Below, piece by piece: positions 25,758 to 35,045 of a DNA stretch of 64,000 bases. Both the position numbers and the translations under genes were made by a program. Source of the stretch: Streptomyces sp. MST-110588 (GTDB lineage Bacteria; Actinomycetota; Actinomycetes; Streptomycetales; Streptomycetaceae); the NCBI RefSeq assembly GCF_022695595.1, contig NZ_CP074380.1, forward strand, positions 744,001 through 808,000, given 5' to 3'. Within the stretch, counting starts at the first letter, position 1; each line of letters opens with the position of its first letter. The notes under the pieces were generated by a model. The model was not told the origin of the DNA. It worked only from the letters and a program-made list of their open reading frames with translations, and did not search any database.

Positions 25758-26528
25758 TTACTCCCCCTGCTTGCCTCCCTTCTCCTCGCCGGGCTCCTCC
25801 TGCCCGGCGAGGATGGCGGCCAGGGCCTCGCCGACGTAGGTTTCCGTGGCCGCCTTGTCGACACCGAGACCGGTGAGCGCGCCCGCGCCGTCCTCCTGCT
25901 CCAGCAGCGCGAGCAGGATGTGCTCGGTGCCGACGTAGTTGTGGCCCAGCCGCAGGGCCTCCCGGAAGGTGAGCTCCAGCACCTTGCGCGTCGACGCGTC
26001 GAACGGGATGAGCGCCGGCACCTCGCCCGCGGCCGGCGGCAGCGCGGCCGTCACGGTCCGCCGCACGGTCTCCAGCGACACTCCCTGCGCGACGATCGCC
26101 TTCGGCGCCAGCGCCTCGGGCTCGGCCAGCAGCCCCAGCACGAGGTGCTCGGTGCGGATCTCGGCATGGCCCGCCGCCCGCGCCTCCTCCTGCGAGACCA
26201 CCACGGCCTTCCGTGCCCGCGGGGTGAACCGGCCGAAGCCCTGGCTGGGATCGAGGTCCGACGGCTCGCCCGGGGCCTTGGGCACGAAGCGCTTCTGGGC
26301 CGCCTGCTTGGTGACGCCCATGCTCCTGCCGATGTCGGTCCAGGACGCGCCCGACCGCCTGGCCTGGTCCACGAAGTGACCGATGAGGTGGTCGGCCAGC
26401 TCACCGAGGTGATCGGCGGCGATGACCGCGTCGGAGAGCTGCTCCAGGGCGTCCGTGTGGGTCTTCTTGATGGCTTCGATCAGGTCGTCGAGCCGGATGG
26501 GATGAGTGGAACGAGCGGGTTTCGTCAT
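25758..26528 (-). CDS. HTH plus Clp-N repeat-domain protein (ClpA/B N-domain, no ATPase)
   Basis: 256 residues. Residues about 40-80 hold a helix-turn-helix-like segment (SGASWTDIGRSMGVTKQAAQKRF). From about 100 come two Clp-N repeats: FTPRARKAVVVSQEEARAAGHAEIRTEHLVLGLL and FDASTRKVLELTFREALRLGHNYVGTEHILLALL. No Walker A or B motif, so it is not an unfoldase. It may be a regulator that senses Clp substrates, or an adaptor. The upstream region has two identical-architecture inverted repeats overlapping the predicted promoter, suggesting autoregulation. A -10-like TATGGT six bases before ATG 26528 suggests a leaderless transcript. Confidence 0.88.
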   Translation of the reverse strand: MTKPARSTHPIRLDDLIEAIKKTHTDALEQLSDAVIAADHLGELADHLIGHFVDQARRSGASWTDIGRSMGVTKQAAQKRFVPKAPGEPSDLDPSQGFGRFTPRARKAVVVSQEEARAAGHAEIRTEHLVLGLLAEPEALAPKAIVAQGVSLETVRRTVTAALPPAAGEVPALIPFDASTRKVLELTFREALRLGHNYVGTEHILLALLEQEDGAGALTGLGVDKAATETYVGEALAAILAGQEEPGEEKGGKQGE

Positions 26529-26530
26529 GC

Positions 26531-26576
26531 GTCAACCATAAGTTGACGATCGATAGATCGTCAACCGGTAGTTGAC
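26531..26576 (-). promoter_or_regulatory. Twin 17-bp inverted-repeat operators over the Clp-N/HTH promoter
   Basis: GTCAACCATAAGTTGAC (26531-26547) and GTCAACCGGTAGTTGAC (26560-26576) are both GTCAAC-N5-GTTGAC, 29 bases centre to centre. On the coding strand TTGACG of the distal site serves as -35 and TATGGT inside the proximal site as -10 (18-base spacer), so binding would cover both hexamers. Confidence 0.82.
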
Positions 26577-26634
26577 GTTGATTTTTGTCCGGCCCATACG
26601 GGTCACCCTGCGCCCCGTACGGGTAATGGGTCAG

Positions 26635-27315
26635 TCACCCTTGAGCACGCCGATGGGCCGCCACCCGCTCACGGGTCGCACAGCGCCGCGAGCAATACCG
26701 GCGCGCGGGCCCGCTGCCCTGCGCCAGGAAGACGTTCCGGCAGCGGGCCGAGGCGCACAGACCTCCGGGCGGGCGCCCGCGGTCCCACACCAGGACGGTC
26801 AGCGCCAGACAGGAAGAGGCCAGGAACCACTCGCCCCACGGCGCTTCGTCGTCGCTGTCGAGGTGGGGATGCCACAGCGTGCTGCCGCCGTGCGAGGTGA
26901 GGCGGAGGGTCCCCGAAGTGCGCCGCAGCAGGCCGTTGACAGTGGCCGCGGCCTGATCCACGTCAGCGGCGGCGAAGACCCCGCGCAGCGCCAGGGCCGC
27001 GGTCCGCATCTCGGCGACGTCCTCCGGGCAGAGGCCGAGGGGTTCGGGTTCCCCATACGTACGCAGCACTTCGGCGACCGCCGCCACGGTCGGGGCCTGA
27101 TCGCTCAGCACGTTGACGAGGGCGACGGTGCGCCGGGCGGTGGTCTGCACCGTGTGCCGGACGGCTCCCGCGCCGGCGGGGTCAGGGGCGTCGGGCCGCG
27201 GAACGGCGGTCCTGGGCCCGGGAACGGTGGAACGCGAGGCAGCCGGGGGCAGGGCGCCTGAGGGTCGGGCGTCTGAGGGTCGGGCGTCTGAGGGTCGGGC
27301 GTCTGAGGGCTGCAT
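26635..27315 (-). CDS. CGNR zinc-finger domain protein (probable transcriptional regulator)
   Basis: 226 residues. The N-terminal 40 residues are low complexity (PSDAR repeats from a 15-base tandem repeat). The central part (TARRTVALVNVLSDQAP...LLRRTSGTLRLTSHGG) is the ABATE-like ligand region. The C-terminus carries CASARCRNVFLAQGSGPARRYCSRRCATRERVAAHRR, the CGNR zinc finger with Cys pairs. Such proteins are predicted DNA-binding stress regulators. It is divergent from an MFS transporter with a 56-base gap containing repeated GTAACG elements. ATG 27315 is used; upstream in-frame codons are possible. Confidence 0.87.
   Translation of the reverse strand: MQPSDARPSDARPSDARPSGALPPAASRSTVPGPRTAVPRPDAPDPAGAGAVRHTVQTTARRTVALVNVLSDQAPTVAAVAEVLRTYGEPEPLGLCPEDVAEMRTAALALRGVFAAADVDQAAATVNGLLRRTSGTLRLTSHGGSTLWHPHLDSDDEAPWGEWFLASSCLALTVLVWDRGRPPGGLCASARCRNVFLAQGSGPARRYCSRRCATRERVAAHRRAQG
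27259..27303. repeat. 15-bp tandem repeat x3 inside CGNR gene
   Basis: Three perfect copies of TGAGGGTCGGGCGTC (27259-27273, 27274-27288, 27289-27303), encoding (PSDAR)n near the N-terminus. In-frame length variation between strains is expected. Confidence 0.9.
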
Positions 27316-27317
27316 GC

Positions 27318-27391
27318 GGCGAATGTAACGCACCTGGCCATGTTTTGAGTTACCTGCGTAACGTGCTGCGAATGAACAAGCGTTACGCAAT
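27318..27391. promoter_or_regulatory. GTAACG-type elements between CGNR regulator and MFS gene
   Basis: GTAACGCAC-like sequence occurs at about 27325 (TGTAACGCACC), 27357 (GCGTAACGTGC) and inverted at 27380 (GCGTTACGCAA). GTTACCTGCGTAAC (27349-27362) is a 5-base inverted repeat with a four-base spacer. Probable shared operator of the divergent pair; the binding protein is inferred. Confidence 0.5.
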
Positions 27392-28649
27392 GGGGACTTA
27401 CACCGCCGGGGCGGTGGCGGCCCGCACCGGGGACGAGATGTCGGGGCCCGCCTTGCTGCTGGCCGGGCTCACGGCCACCGGATCCGCCGCCTCGGCCTCG
27501 GCGCTCCTGGCGGGCATCACCATCTCGGCGGCGGTCGGCGGCCCCCTCCTCGGGGCGCTGCTCGACAGGTCACCCGCACCGGGCCGTCTGCTGGCCTGGG
27601 CACTCCTGGGTTACGCGGCGGCGCTGGTCCTGGTCCTCCTGAGCCTGGGCCGCCTCCCGGTCGCGTACGCGGTCGCGGTGGCGGTGTGCGCGGGACTGCT
27701 GGGGCCGGCCCTGTCCGGCGGCTGGACGGCTCAACTGCCGCGCGTGGTCACCGAGGCGGCGCTCCCCCGGGCGAACGCGGCCGACGCAATGACCTTCAAC
27801 CTCGCAAGCCTGGCGGGACCGGCACTGGCCGGTGCCGTCGCGGGCCTGTGGGGCGCGCCGGCCGGCGTGGCGGTCTCCGCCCTGATGATCTGTCTCGCAC
27901 TGCCCTGTGCGTGGACGCTGCCCAAGAACCCCGACCGGCCCGGCCCCAGGGCCCACCACACCGCCGACCGCACCTCCGGCCTCACCGCCCACCGCACCTC
28001 CGGCCTCACCACCGGTCTCGCCGCCGACCTCGCCGCCGGTTTCCGTGCCATCGTCCGTACGCGGCGCCTGGCGCGGGCCACCGCGGCCTCGGTGCTCTCC
28101 CACGCCGGCGTCGGCGCCCTGATCGCCTGCGTCCCGCTGCTCGCCGAACGGGCCCTCGGCGCGGCCGGCCATGGAGCACTGCTCCTCACGCTCGTCGCCG
28201 CCGCCGGACTCACGGCCAACGCCGTCTTCTCCCGCCGCCCCCACGGCTTAGGGCCGGACGGCGTCATCCGCTGGAGCAGCGTGGTACTGGCCCTGGCCTT
28301 CCTTCTCGCGGCGACCGCCCACCCGGTGCTCCTGGTCCTCGCCGTGGTCCTGGCCGGCGCGGCGGACGGCCCTGCGCTCACCGCCCTCTTCGCGATCCGC
28401 CACCAGGAGGCGCCCGGCCGTCTGCGCGGTCAGATCTTCACCACCGGCGCCAGCCTGAAGATCACCGGGTTCGCCGTCGGCGCGGGTCTCGCCGGGCCCC
28501 TCGCCGCCCGGTCACTGCCCGCGGCGCTGTCGGCCGCCGCCGTACTGGAACTGCTGGCCGCGCTGGTGTGCACCGGAGCGGCTCCGGCCGGGCCGCGTTC
28601 CGGCAGACCTCTGCGCCCGGCCCGCTCGTTTTGGTTCGGGAAGCATTGA
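27372..28649 (+). CDS. MFS transporter
   Basis: About 425 residues with twelve predicted hydrophobic helices and a Thr/Ser-rich central cytoplasmic loop (around residue 195-225, GLTAHRTSGLTTGLAADLAA). LLGALLDRSPAPGRLL after helix 2 corresponds to the MFS motif A loop. Likely a drug or metabolite proton antiporter. ATG 27372 (MNKRYAMGTYTAGAVAARTG) lacks a Shine-Dalgarno, and GTG 27363 or TTG 27345 are in-frame alternatives. Divergent from the CGNR protein, its likely regulator. The VWA gene starts 16 bases after its stop. Confidence 0.88.
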   Translation: MNKRYAMGTYTAGAVAARTGDEMSGPALLLAGLTATGSAASASALLAGITISAAVGGPLLGALLDRSPAPGRLLAWALLGYAAALVLVLLSLGRLPVAYAVAVAVCAGLLGPALSGGWTAQLPRVVTEAALPRANAADAMTFNLASLAGPALAGAVAGLWGAPAGVAVSALMICLALPCAWTLPKNPDRPGPRAHHTADRTSGLTAHRTSGLTTGLAADLAAGFRAIVRTRRLARATAASVLSHAGVGALIACVPLLAERALGAAGHGALLLTLVAAAGLTANAVFSRRPHGLGPDGVIRWSSVVLALAFLLAATAHPVLLVLAVVLAGAADGPALTALFAIRHQEAPGRLRGQIFTTGASLKITGFAVGAGLAGPLAARSLPAALSAAAVLELLAALVCTGAAPAGPRSGRPLRPARSFWFGKH

Positions 28650-28665
28650 TCAATACGATCCGGCG

Positions 28666-29991
28666 ATGATCACAAGAAAACGGCTGGCGTCCGGGGTCTG
28701 TGCCCTGCTCGCCGCCCTGACCGTCGGGCTGCTGCCCACCGCCGCCGGTGCGGCCGACGAACCCGATACGAAGCCCTCCCCCAAGGTCGACCTGGTCCTC
28801 GACGTCAGCGGCTCGATGCGGGCCCGCGACATCGACGGGCAGAGCCGGATGTCCGCGGCGAAGCAGGCGTTCAACGAGGTGCTGGACGCCGCCCCCGGCG
28901 AGGTGCAGCTCGGCATCCGTACGCTCGGCGCGACCTACCCCGGCGAGGACAGAAAGCTCGGCTGCAAGGACACCAAGCAGCTCTACCCGGTCGGCCCGCT
29001 GGACCGGACCGAGGCCAAGACGGCGGTGGCGACGCTCGCCCCCACCGGCTGGACGCCGATCGGCCCGGCCCTGCTGGGCGCGGCCGAGGACCTCAAGGGC
29101 GGCGACGGGTCCCGCCGGATCGTACTGATCACGGACGGCGAGGACACCTGTGCCCCGCTGGACCCGTGCGAGGTGGCGCGGGACATCGCCGCCAAGGGCA
29201 TCCACCTGGTCATCGACACGCTCGGGCTGCGCCCGGACGACAAGACCCGCCGTCAGCTCACCTGCATCGCGGAGGCCACCGGCGGCACGTACACCACCGT
29301 GGAGCACACCAAGCAGCTCCGGGACCGGGTGCACCAGTCGGTGGACCGCGCGGCCGATCCGGTCGCCACTCCGGTGGCGACCCGGGGCTCTTCGGATTGC
29401 GCCGACGCGCCCCAGCTCAAGCCCGGTCTGTACACCGACCGCGAGAAGTTCGCCGAGCACCGCTGGTACCGGGTGGACGTACGGCCCGGCCAGGAGCTGC
29501 GGGCCTCGGTGAGCGTGGCCGCCGACCGCGCGGTCAACCCCGACTACGGCGTACTGCTGCGGGCGCTGACCGTACACGGCAGGGAGATCGTCCGCGGCTC
29601 CGAGGCGGGGAACGGCCGCACCGATGTGATTTCCTCCGGTCTGCGGTACCCCAAGGCCGCGTCCGACGGCAAGGACGAGAAGTCCGGTGGTGGGGAGAAG
29701 TCCGGCGGTGACGCGAAGTCCGGTGATGCGGACAAGGGTGCCGCGGAGACCGTGTGTCTCCAGGTCAGCAACTCCTTCTCGGCGCCCGCGTCGGTCAGGA
29801 CCGCCCCGGGTCTGCCCGTCGAGCTGGCCATCGACCTGGTGGACGGGCCCGACGACGGCTCCGACGCCGCCTCCTTCGGCCTGGGCCACGGCTGGTGGCT
29901 GCTGATCCTGCTGACCCTCACGGGCCTGGTCGTCGGCCTCGTCTGGGGCTGGCTCTCCCGCTGGCGCGTCACCGTCTGGAGGACCAACTGA
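28666..29991 (+). CDS. Exported membrane-anchored VWA-domain protein
   Basis: 441 residues. The signal peptide (MITRKRLASGVCALLAALTVGLLPTAAGA) is followed by a von Willebrand A domain with an intact MIDAS (DLVLDVSGSMRARD; Thr in APTGWTPIG; ITDGEDTC), residues about 45-235. A beta-sandwich region comes next (LKPGLYTDREKFAEHRWYRVDVRPGQ...), then a Lys/Gly/Ser-rich linker, and a C-terminal membrane helix (WWLLILLTLTGLVVGLVWGW) with a basic tail. Cysteines within the VWA domain suggest disulfides outside the cell. The stop overlaps the next start by one base. Probably a metal-dependent adhesion or scaffold protein working with the next gene product. Confidence 0.87.
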   Translation: MITRKRLASGVCALLAALTVGLLPTAAGAADEPDTKPSPKVDLVLDVSGSMRARDIDGQSRMSAAKQAFNEVLDAAPGEVQLGIRTLGATYPGEDRKLGCKDTKQLYPVGPLDRTEAKTAVATLAPTGWTPIGPALLGAAEDLKGGDGSRRIVLITDGEDTCAPLDPCEVARDIAAKGIHLVIDTLGLRPDDKTRRQLTCIAEATGGTYTTVEHTKQLRDRVHQSVDRAADPVATPVATRGSSDCADAPQLKPGLYTDREKFAEHRWYRVDVRPGQELRASVSVAADRAVNPDYGVLLRALTVHGREIVRGSEAGNGRTDVISSGLRYPKAASDGKDEKSGGGEKSGGDAKSGDADKGAAETVCLQVSNSFSAPASVRTAPGLPVELAIDLVDGPDDGSDAASFGLGHGWWLLILLTLTGLVVGLVWGWLSRWRVTVWRTN

Positions 29992-30976
29992 TGCGTACGG
30001 TACGTGAATCGGACGCGGTGCGTACGACCGGCGAGCCGGACGGTACGGGCACGCCGGGCAGGCCCGGCAGGCTGTCCGCGGCGCTGCGGGCCGGCGCCTG
30101 CGGTCTGGCGGGTCCGGGCCTGGCGGGTCTGGGCCTGGTGGCCCTCGGCCTGATCGCCGCGCCGGGAACGGCGGTGGCCGACAGCCCCTCGGCGAGCGCG
30201 AGCAGCAGCGGTACGGCGGATCCGGACGGCGGCGGGGCGGGCCCCACCGAGGCGGGCACCAACTTCCGTACCGCCATGGCCTTCAAGCCCGGTCAGCGGG
30301 CCACGGCCAGTGCCTCCACGGGTGACTACCTCTACTGGGTGATGCCCCTGGACAAGGGACAGCGGGCGACGGTGAAGGCCACGGTCACGCTGCCCAAGAC
30401 CGCCCGGCACGCCGACGCCACCTGGCAGCTCGACGTCTACGACGGACTGCGCCGCCGCCAGGCGTGCGCCTACGGGGCGCAGACCAGGACGGCGGCCAAG
30501 GACGCCGGCTCCGTCGAACTCTCCTGCACCCTGCGCACGGTGCGCGGCTGGGCCGAGCCCTGGGCGAACGACCCGCTGCCGGGCAGTTACTACGTACGCC
30601 TGACCACCACCGAGCTGCCGCAGGAGGACCTCGGCCTGCCCGTCCAGGCCCAGGTCGAGGCCACGGTGGCCGAGGCGGGCGGCGCGCGGGCGGTGGACGG
30701 CGCGCTCGGCGCCCCCTGGTGCCGGGCGCCGGCGCCACACCGCAGGCCGGGAAGAGCGCCGGCAGCAGCCCGGGCACCGACGGCGACGGGGCGAGCGCCC
30801 CGCCGAAGAGGTCGGCGGCGGCGAGCGAGCCGGACGGCGGCTGGTCCTCCGGCTGGTGGTCCGACCGCTGGATCTGGACCGCGGCCGGAGGGCTGCTGGC
30901 GGCCCTCGCGGGCATCGCCGGATACTCCCTCACCCGGGGTTCCGGCCGTCCGTCCCGGATCCCGCCGGGCGCCTGA
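29991..30976 (+). CDS. Exported membrane-anchored partner of VWA protein; interrupted by a one-base frameshift
   Basis: Start ATG 29991 overlaps the VWA stop. The first frame gives a long-leader signal sequence (GACGLAGPGLAGLGLVALGLIAAPGTAVA) and a beta-rich domain (NFRTAMAFKPGQRATASAST...YLYWVMPLDKGQRATVKATV) that resembles the second domain of the VWA protein. At the CCCCC run 30712-30716 the frame is lost. Adding one C continues PLVPGAGATPQAGKSAG...SSGWWSDRWIWTAAGGLLAALAGIAGYSL, a C-terminal membrane anchor, stop 30976, 328 residues in all. Family not recognised. Confidence 0.7.
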
Positions 30977-31087
30977 ACCAACGGGCACCGCGCGGCCCGG
31001 CGCGGGTGAGGCCACCGCTCATGAGCGATTCGCCGGCGTTTCACCGGCGCTCCCACCAGTTCATCGGCGGCCTCACCAGCCTGCACC

Positions 31088-31128
31088 GGCGGCCACGGAC
31101 ACGACCCGGCGTCGTGTCCGTGGCCGCC
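31088..31128. terminator. Long perfect hairpin terminator
   Basis: 18-base perfect stem (31088-31105 with 31111-31128), five-base loop CCGGC, followed by TTCCTTT. It lies between the VWA-partner stop (30976) and the convergent epoxide hydrolase stop (31220). Confidence 0.85.
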
Positions 31129-31219
31129 TTCCTTTCGCGTACCGCGTACGGATGCGACCGTGCCGCGTACCCGTACGTATCCGTACCACCCTCTCCGTCG
31201 CAATCAGCGCACGCCGCGG

Positions 31220-32371
31220 TCAGCGCACGTCGCGGAAGAACTCCCGGATGTCGGTGACGAGGACGTCCGGCGCCTGGAGGGCGGCGAAATGTCCGCCGGT
31301 GGAGTACTCCGTCCACCGGGTGATGTGGTTCGACAGCGACGCCAGCCCGCGCAGGGCGTGGTCGCCGAGGAAGTTGGCGACCGCGGTGGGCACACCGGAC
31401 GGCGCTGGACGTACGCCCCACCCGTCGGCGCCCGCTTCCAGGTAGAGCCGGGCGGCGGAACCGGCGGTGGCGGTGAGCCAGAAAATGGTCACATTGGTCA
31501 GGACGGCGTCCCGGGCGACCGGTTGCTGCCGGGTCCGGGTCGGGTCGTGGTCGACGAACCACTCCAGGTTCCAGGCCAGTTGGCCGGCCGGCGAGTCGTT
31601 GAGCGCGTAGGCCACGGTCTGCGGGCGGGTCGCCATCTGGGTGGCATAGCCGCAGTGGCCCTGCCACCACATTTCGTTCTTCCCCGCCTGCTCGCGCTCG
31701 GCCTCGGTGAGCCGGTCCAGCTCCTCGGGGCCGGTGGGCGTCGCGGCGTCGGCCAACGCGTTGAGGTGTACGCCGATGACGTGACCGGGGGCGACCCGGC
31801 CGATCTCCGGGGAGACGATGGCGCCGAAGTCACCGCCCTGGGCGCCGTAACGCTCGTAACCCAGGCGCCGCATCAGCTCGGCCCAGGCGAGGGCGATGCG
31901 GTGGGTGCCCCATCCCTTCTCGCGGGTGGGGCCGGAGAAGGCGAACCCGGGGACGGACGGCGCGACGACGTGGAACGCGTTGGCCGGGTCACCACCGTGG
32001 GACCGGGGGTCGGTGAGCGGGCCGATGATGTCCAGGAAGTCGTTGACGGTGCTGGGCCAACCGTGGGTGAGCAGGAGTGGCGTGGCGTCCGGCTCCGGGG
32101 AACGGACATGCAGGAAGTGCACGTTCTGCCCGTCGATGACCGTGGTGAACTGCGGGAAGGTGTTGAGCCGTGCTTCGTGCGCCCGCCACTGGTAGCCGTC
32201 GGCCCAGTACGCGACGAGGTCCTTGAGGTACGGCAGGGCGACGCCGTACTCCCAGCCGGCTCCGGGCAGTTCGTCGGGCCAGCGGGTCCTGGTGAGCCGG
32301 TTCCTCAGCTCGTCGAGGCCGGCCTGGGGGATGTCGATGCGGAACGGCGTGATCGCCGCGGTCGTCGTCAT
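31220..32371 (-). CDS. Epoxide hydrolase (EHN-domain alpha/beta hydrolase)
   Basis: 383 residues. The N-terminal EHN lid ([35 protein letters not shown]) precedes an alpha/beta core with the oxyanion-hole HGWPSTV, nucleophile Asp in [13 protein letters not shown], and catalytic His in [21 protein letters not shown]. This is the JHEH/microsomal-type epoxide hydrolase family. Cytoplasmic, no signal. ATG 32371 begins [15 protein letters not shown]; an in-frame GTG at 32380 is possible and no clear Shine-Dalgarno precedes either. A close paralogue lies at the right edge of the window. Confidence 0.92.
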   Translation of the reverse strand: MTTTAAITPFRIDIPQAGLDELRNRLTRTRWPDELPGAGWEYGVALPYLKDLVAYWADGYQWRAHEARLNTFPQFTTVIDGQNVHFLHVRSPEPDATPLLLTHGWPSTVNDFLDIIGPLTDPRSHGGDPANAFHVVAPSVPGFAFSGPTREKGWGTHRIALAWAELMRRLGYERYGAQGGDFGAIVSPEIGRVAPGHVIGVHLNALADAATPTGPEELDRLTEAEREQAGKNEMWWQGHCGYATQMATRPQTVAYALNDSPAGQLAWNLEWFVDHDPTRTRQQPVARDAVLTNVTIFWLTATAGSAARLYLEAGADGWGVRPAPSGVPTAVANFLGDHALRGLASLSNHITRWTEYSTGGHFAALQAPDVLVTDIREFFRDVR

Positions 32372-32524
32372 GACGCTCACGCTAGGAAGGGTCGCGGACC
32401 ACCGGTGTCCGCGATGCGGGGGCACCCGGCACCGGCGCGGCGTGACGTCCGTCACCGTACCGCCGCGTCGGCTTCCGGTCCCGCTGCCGGTTCTCCGCAA
32501 GGTTTCGCGCCGCGCCGCCCTTCG

Positions 32525-33513
32525 TCAGCCGGCCGCCGTCAGGAGGGACTCGGCGACCGCCGTACGGGCGTAGAGGACCGAGCGGCCCGCGCGGTGGGCG
32601 CTGACCATGCCGGCGCCGCGCAGCGCGGTCAGGTGCTGGGAGACCCCGCCCGGGGAGATGCCGGTACGGCCGGCCAGTTCGGTCGTGGACGCGGGGGCCG
32701 CCAGTTCGGTCAGCAGCCGGGTCCGGGAGCGGCCGAGGACGGCGGCGATCGCGTCGGCGTGGCGTACGGGGCGGGGCTCCCACAGGGCGCCGACACCCCG
32801 GGCCGGGTAGGCCAGTTGCGGAGGCTCCGGCGGGCGCGCCCACATCATGATCCGGGTGGCGAATGCGGAGGGGACCAGCAGCAGTCCGGCCCCGCTCTTC
32901 TCCCGGGAGATGCCGCAGCTCCGGCGGACCATCCGCAGCGTGTTGTCGTCCCAGCTCACGGTGGAGTCCAGGTCGTTGAAGAGGTGACCCGCGCCGTGTT
33001 CGGCGACCTGCCGGGCGCGGTGGAAGACCTCGGCGTCCAGCACGGCGCGGACGCGTCCCCAGTACGGGCCCAGGGCCAGTTCCCAGTACGTCCGGATCTC
33101 CTCCACGATCCGGGCCAACTGGCACGGGGGGTCGGCGCGCAGGGCCCGGCGGCGGGTCGCGGGCCGGGCCGTGGGGGCGAGACGGTCCAGGGTGTCCAGG
33201 TCGGCCCGGACCTGTTCGGCGGGAGTGGCGCGGATGGCGGCCAGTTCGGCTTCGAGCGTCGGCGCCGGTTCGGCGGGGCGGGGGTGAGGAAGTCGCAGAG
33301 GTAGCCGGCGGCGGGGACCAGTGCGGCGAGCCACCCGGAGTCCAGACCGGCCGCGGCCACCCTCGGCCTTACCTGCTCGATCCACCTGCGGCGCACCGGG
33401 TCCGGCGAGCCGGACGCCAGCAGCCGGAAGCTGGTGACCACTTCCCACATCGGTGAGACCGCGAAGCGGGTCAGAGCCAGGTCATCAGCCGAAAAGGCCA
33501 GCTCGGAGCGCAT
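32525..33513 (-). CDS. ArsR-like winged-helix regulator with N-terminal helical domain (DUF5937-type); interrupted by a one-base frameshift
   Basis: From ATG 33513 the frame gives MRSELAFSADDLALTRFAVS and a helical domain to YLCDFLTPAPP. The frame is then lost at the G runs 33275-33284. Adding one base continues as PAEPAPTLEAELAAIRATPAEQVRADLDTL and on to the C-terminal winged helix (LTELAAPASTTELAGRTGISPGGVSQHLTALRGAGMVSAHRAGRSV), stop 32525, 329 residues. Divergent from an MFS transporter with an inverted repeat between them, so it is probably a local repressor of that pump. Confidence 0.82.
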
Positions 33514-33545
33514 GACCACCCCCATTTTTCGGTCGTGTTCACGTC

Positions 33546-33563
33546 GAATCCCTCGTTGGATTC
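33546..33563. promoter_or_regulatory. Inverted repeat between ArsR-like regulator and MFS gene
   Basis: GAATCC (33546-33551), six-base spacer, GGATTC (33558-33563), in the 104-base divergent gap, which is locally AT-richer. Candidate operator for the adjacent winged-helix protein. Confidence 0.55.
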
Positions 33564-33617
33564 CGACTGAACTAAATCAATAGGTGAGATCTTACGGCCG
33601 GACGCAGGATCTCGCTC

Positions 33618-35021
33618 ATGTTCTCCACCTTCAGCGGGCTGCCCCGTACGGCCTGGGTCCTCTTCGCCGGAACCGTGATCAACCGACTCGGGTATCTGGT
33701 CACCCCCTTCCTCGTCTACTACCTCGCCTCGCGCGGTGTCACCACCGAGCAAGCCCCCTTCGTCCTGGGTGCGTTGGGCGCCGGCAACCTCATCGGGCCC
33801 ATGGCCGGCGGACTGCTCGCCGACCGGGTGGGGCGGCGGCCCACCATCCTGGCCGGACTGGTCGGTACCGCCGCCGGGCAGGGCCTGCTCTTCGCCGCGC
33901 CCGGTCTCCTCACCCTGGCGCTGGCGGCCGTGCTGCTGAGCGCGGCGGGCAGCATGGTCGGCCCGGCGGCCGGCGCGCTGCTGGCCGACAGCGTCGAAAG
34001 CGCACAGCGCCGGGCGGCGTTCTCGCTGTTCCACTGGGCCGTCAACATCGGTACGGCGGTGGCCGGGGTACTCGGCGGCTTCCTGGCGCTGCACGGCTAC
34101 TGGCTGCTGTTCGCGGTGGACGTGGTGTCCTCGCTGACGTACGCCGCGGTCGCCGCCGTACTGCTGCCGGGCGGGCACGGCGCGGCGGCGGGCACGGCCG
34201 GACGCGAGGCCGGTCACCGGCGCGGCCGGAGCGGGGGCCGGGGCAGCGGCGGCAAGGGCGGCGGGGCCGGTTACGGCGTGGTCTTCCGCGACCCGCTGAT
34301 GCGGGCGCTGCTGCCGCTCTTCTACGTCGCGCTGGTCATCTACTCGCTCACCGAGGTCGCGCTGCCGCTGGCCGTCCGCGACGACGGTCTGCCCACCACC
34401 ACACTGGGCCTGATGGCGACGCTCAACGCGGCCCTGGTCGTGGTGGCGCAGCCGGTCGCGATGACCGTACTGGCCCGTTTCCGGCAGATCCCGGTCTACG
34501 TGGCCGGCAGCGTCCTCATAGCGGTCGGTGTGGCACTGACCGGGGTGGCCGCCGACACCTGGTCCTATGCCGGGACCGTGATCCTGTGGTCGGTCGGCGA
34601 GGCGATGATCGGCGGCATCGCCGGGTCGATCGTGGCGGGTCTGGCCCCGGAGGACGCCCGTGGCCGCTACCAGGGCAGTTACCAGTGGACCTGGGGCATC
34701 GCCCGCTTCACCGCACTGGCGGTGGGCACCGGCGTGTACGCGTCGGCGGGGCCGGCCGTGGTGTGGTGGTTCAGCGGGATCGCCGGGGTGGCCGCCGCGC
34801 TCGCTCTCGGTGCCCTCGCCCCCGCCATCGCCCGCCGTACCGCGACCGCCGAAGCTGCCGCGACCGCCGAAACCGTCGAAACCGCCTCGGCTGCCGACGC
34901 CTTGGCCCCGGCCGACGCCTCCACCGGGCGGCCCGGCACGGAATCAGGGCGCGAGGGTGTCCTCGAAGTCACCCCCGAGGCAGTCTCCGCGGCCCGGTCG
35001 GACACCGGGTCCCCGGTCTGA
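33618..35021 (+). CDS. MFS transporter (drug efflux type)
   Basis: 467 residues, twelve helices. GGLLADRVGRRPTILAGLVG is a textbook MFS motif A between helices 2 and 3, and NRLGYLVTPFLVYYLASRGV opens helix 1. A basic Gly/Arg-rich loop separates the halves (residues about 195-220). The last 60 residues are an Ala/Thr/Glu-rich cytoplasmic tail without homology. The start ATG 33618 has GCAGGAT upstream. Probably exports a small toxic compound under control of the divergent regulator. Confidence 0.9.
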   Translation: MFSTFSGLPRTAWVLFAGTVINRLGYLVTPFLVYYLASRGVTTEQAPFVLGALGAGNLIGPMAGGLLADRVGRRPTILAGLVGTAAGQGLLFAAPGLLTLALAAVLLSAAGSMVGPAAGALLADSVESAQRRAAFSLFHWAVNIGTAVAGVLGGFLALHGYWLLFAVDVVSSLTYAAVAAVLLPGGHGAAAGTAGREAGHRRGRSGGRGSGGKGGGAGYGVVFRDPLMRALLPLFYVALVIYSLTEVALPLAVRDDGLPTTTLGLMATLNAALVVVAQPVAMTVLARFRQIPVYVAGSVLIAVGVALTGVAADTWSYAGTVILWSVGEAMIGGIAGSIVAGLAPEDARGRYQGSYQWTWGIARFTALAVGTGVYASAGPAVVWWFSGIAGVAAALALGALAPAIARRTATAEAAATAETVETASAADALAPADASTGRPGTESGREGVLEVTPEAVSAARSDTGSPV

Positions 35022-35045
35022 ACCGTGCGGGCGGCGGGTCCCGCT

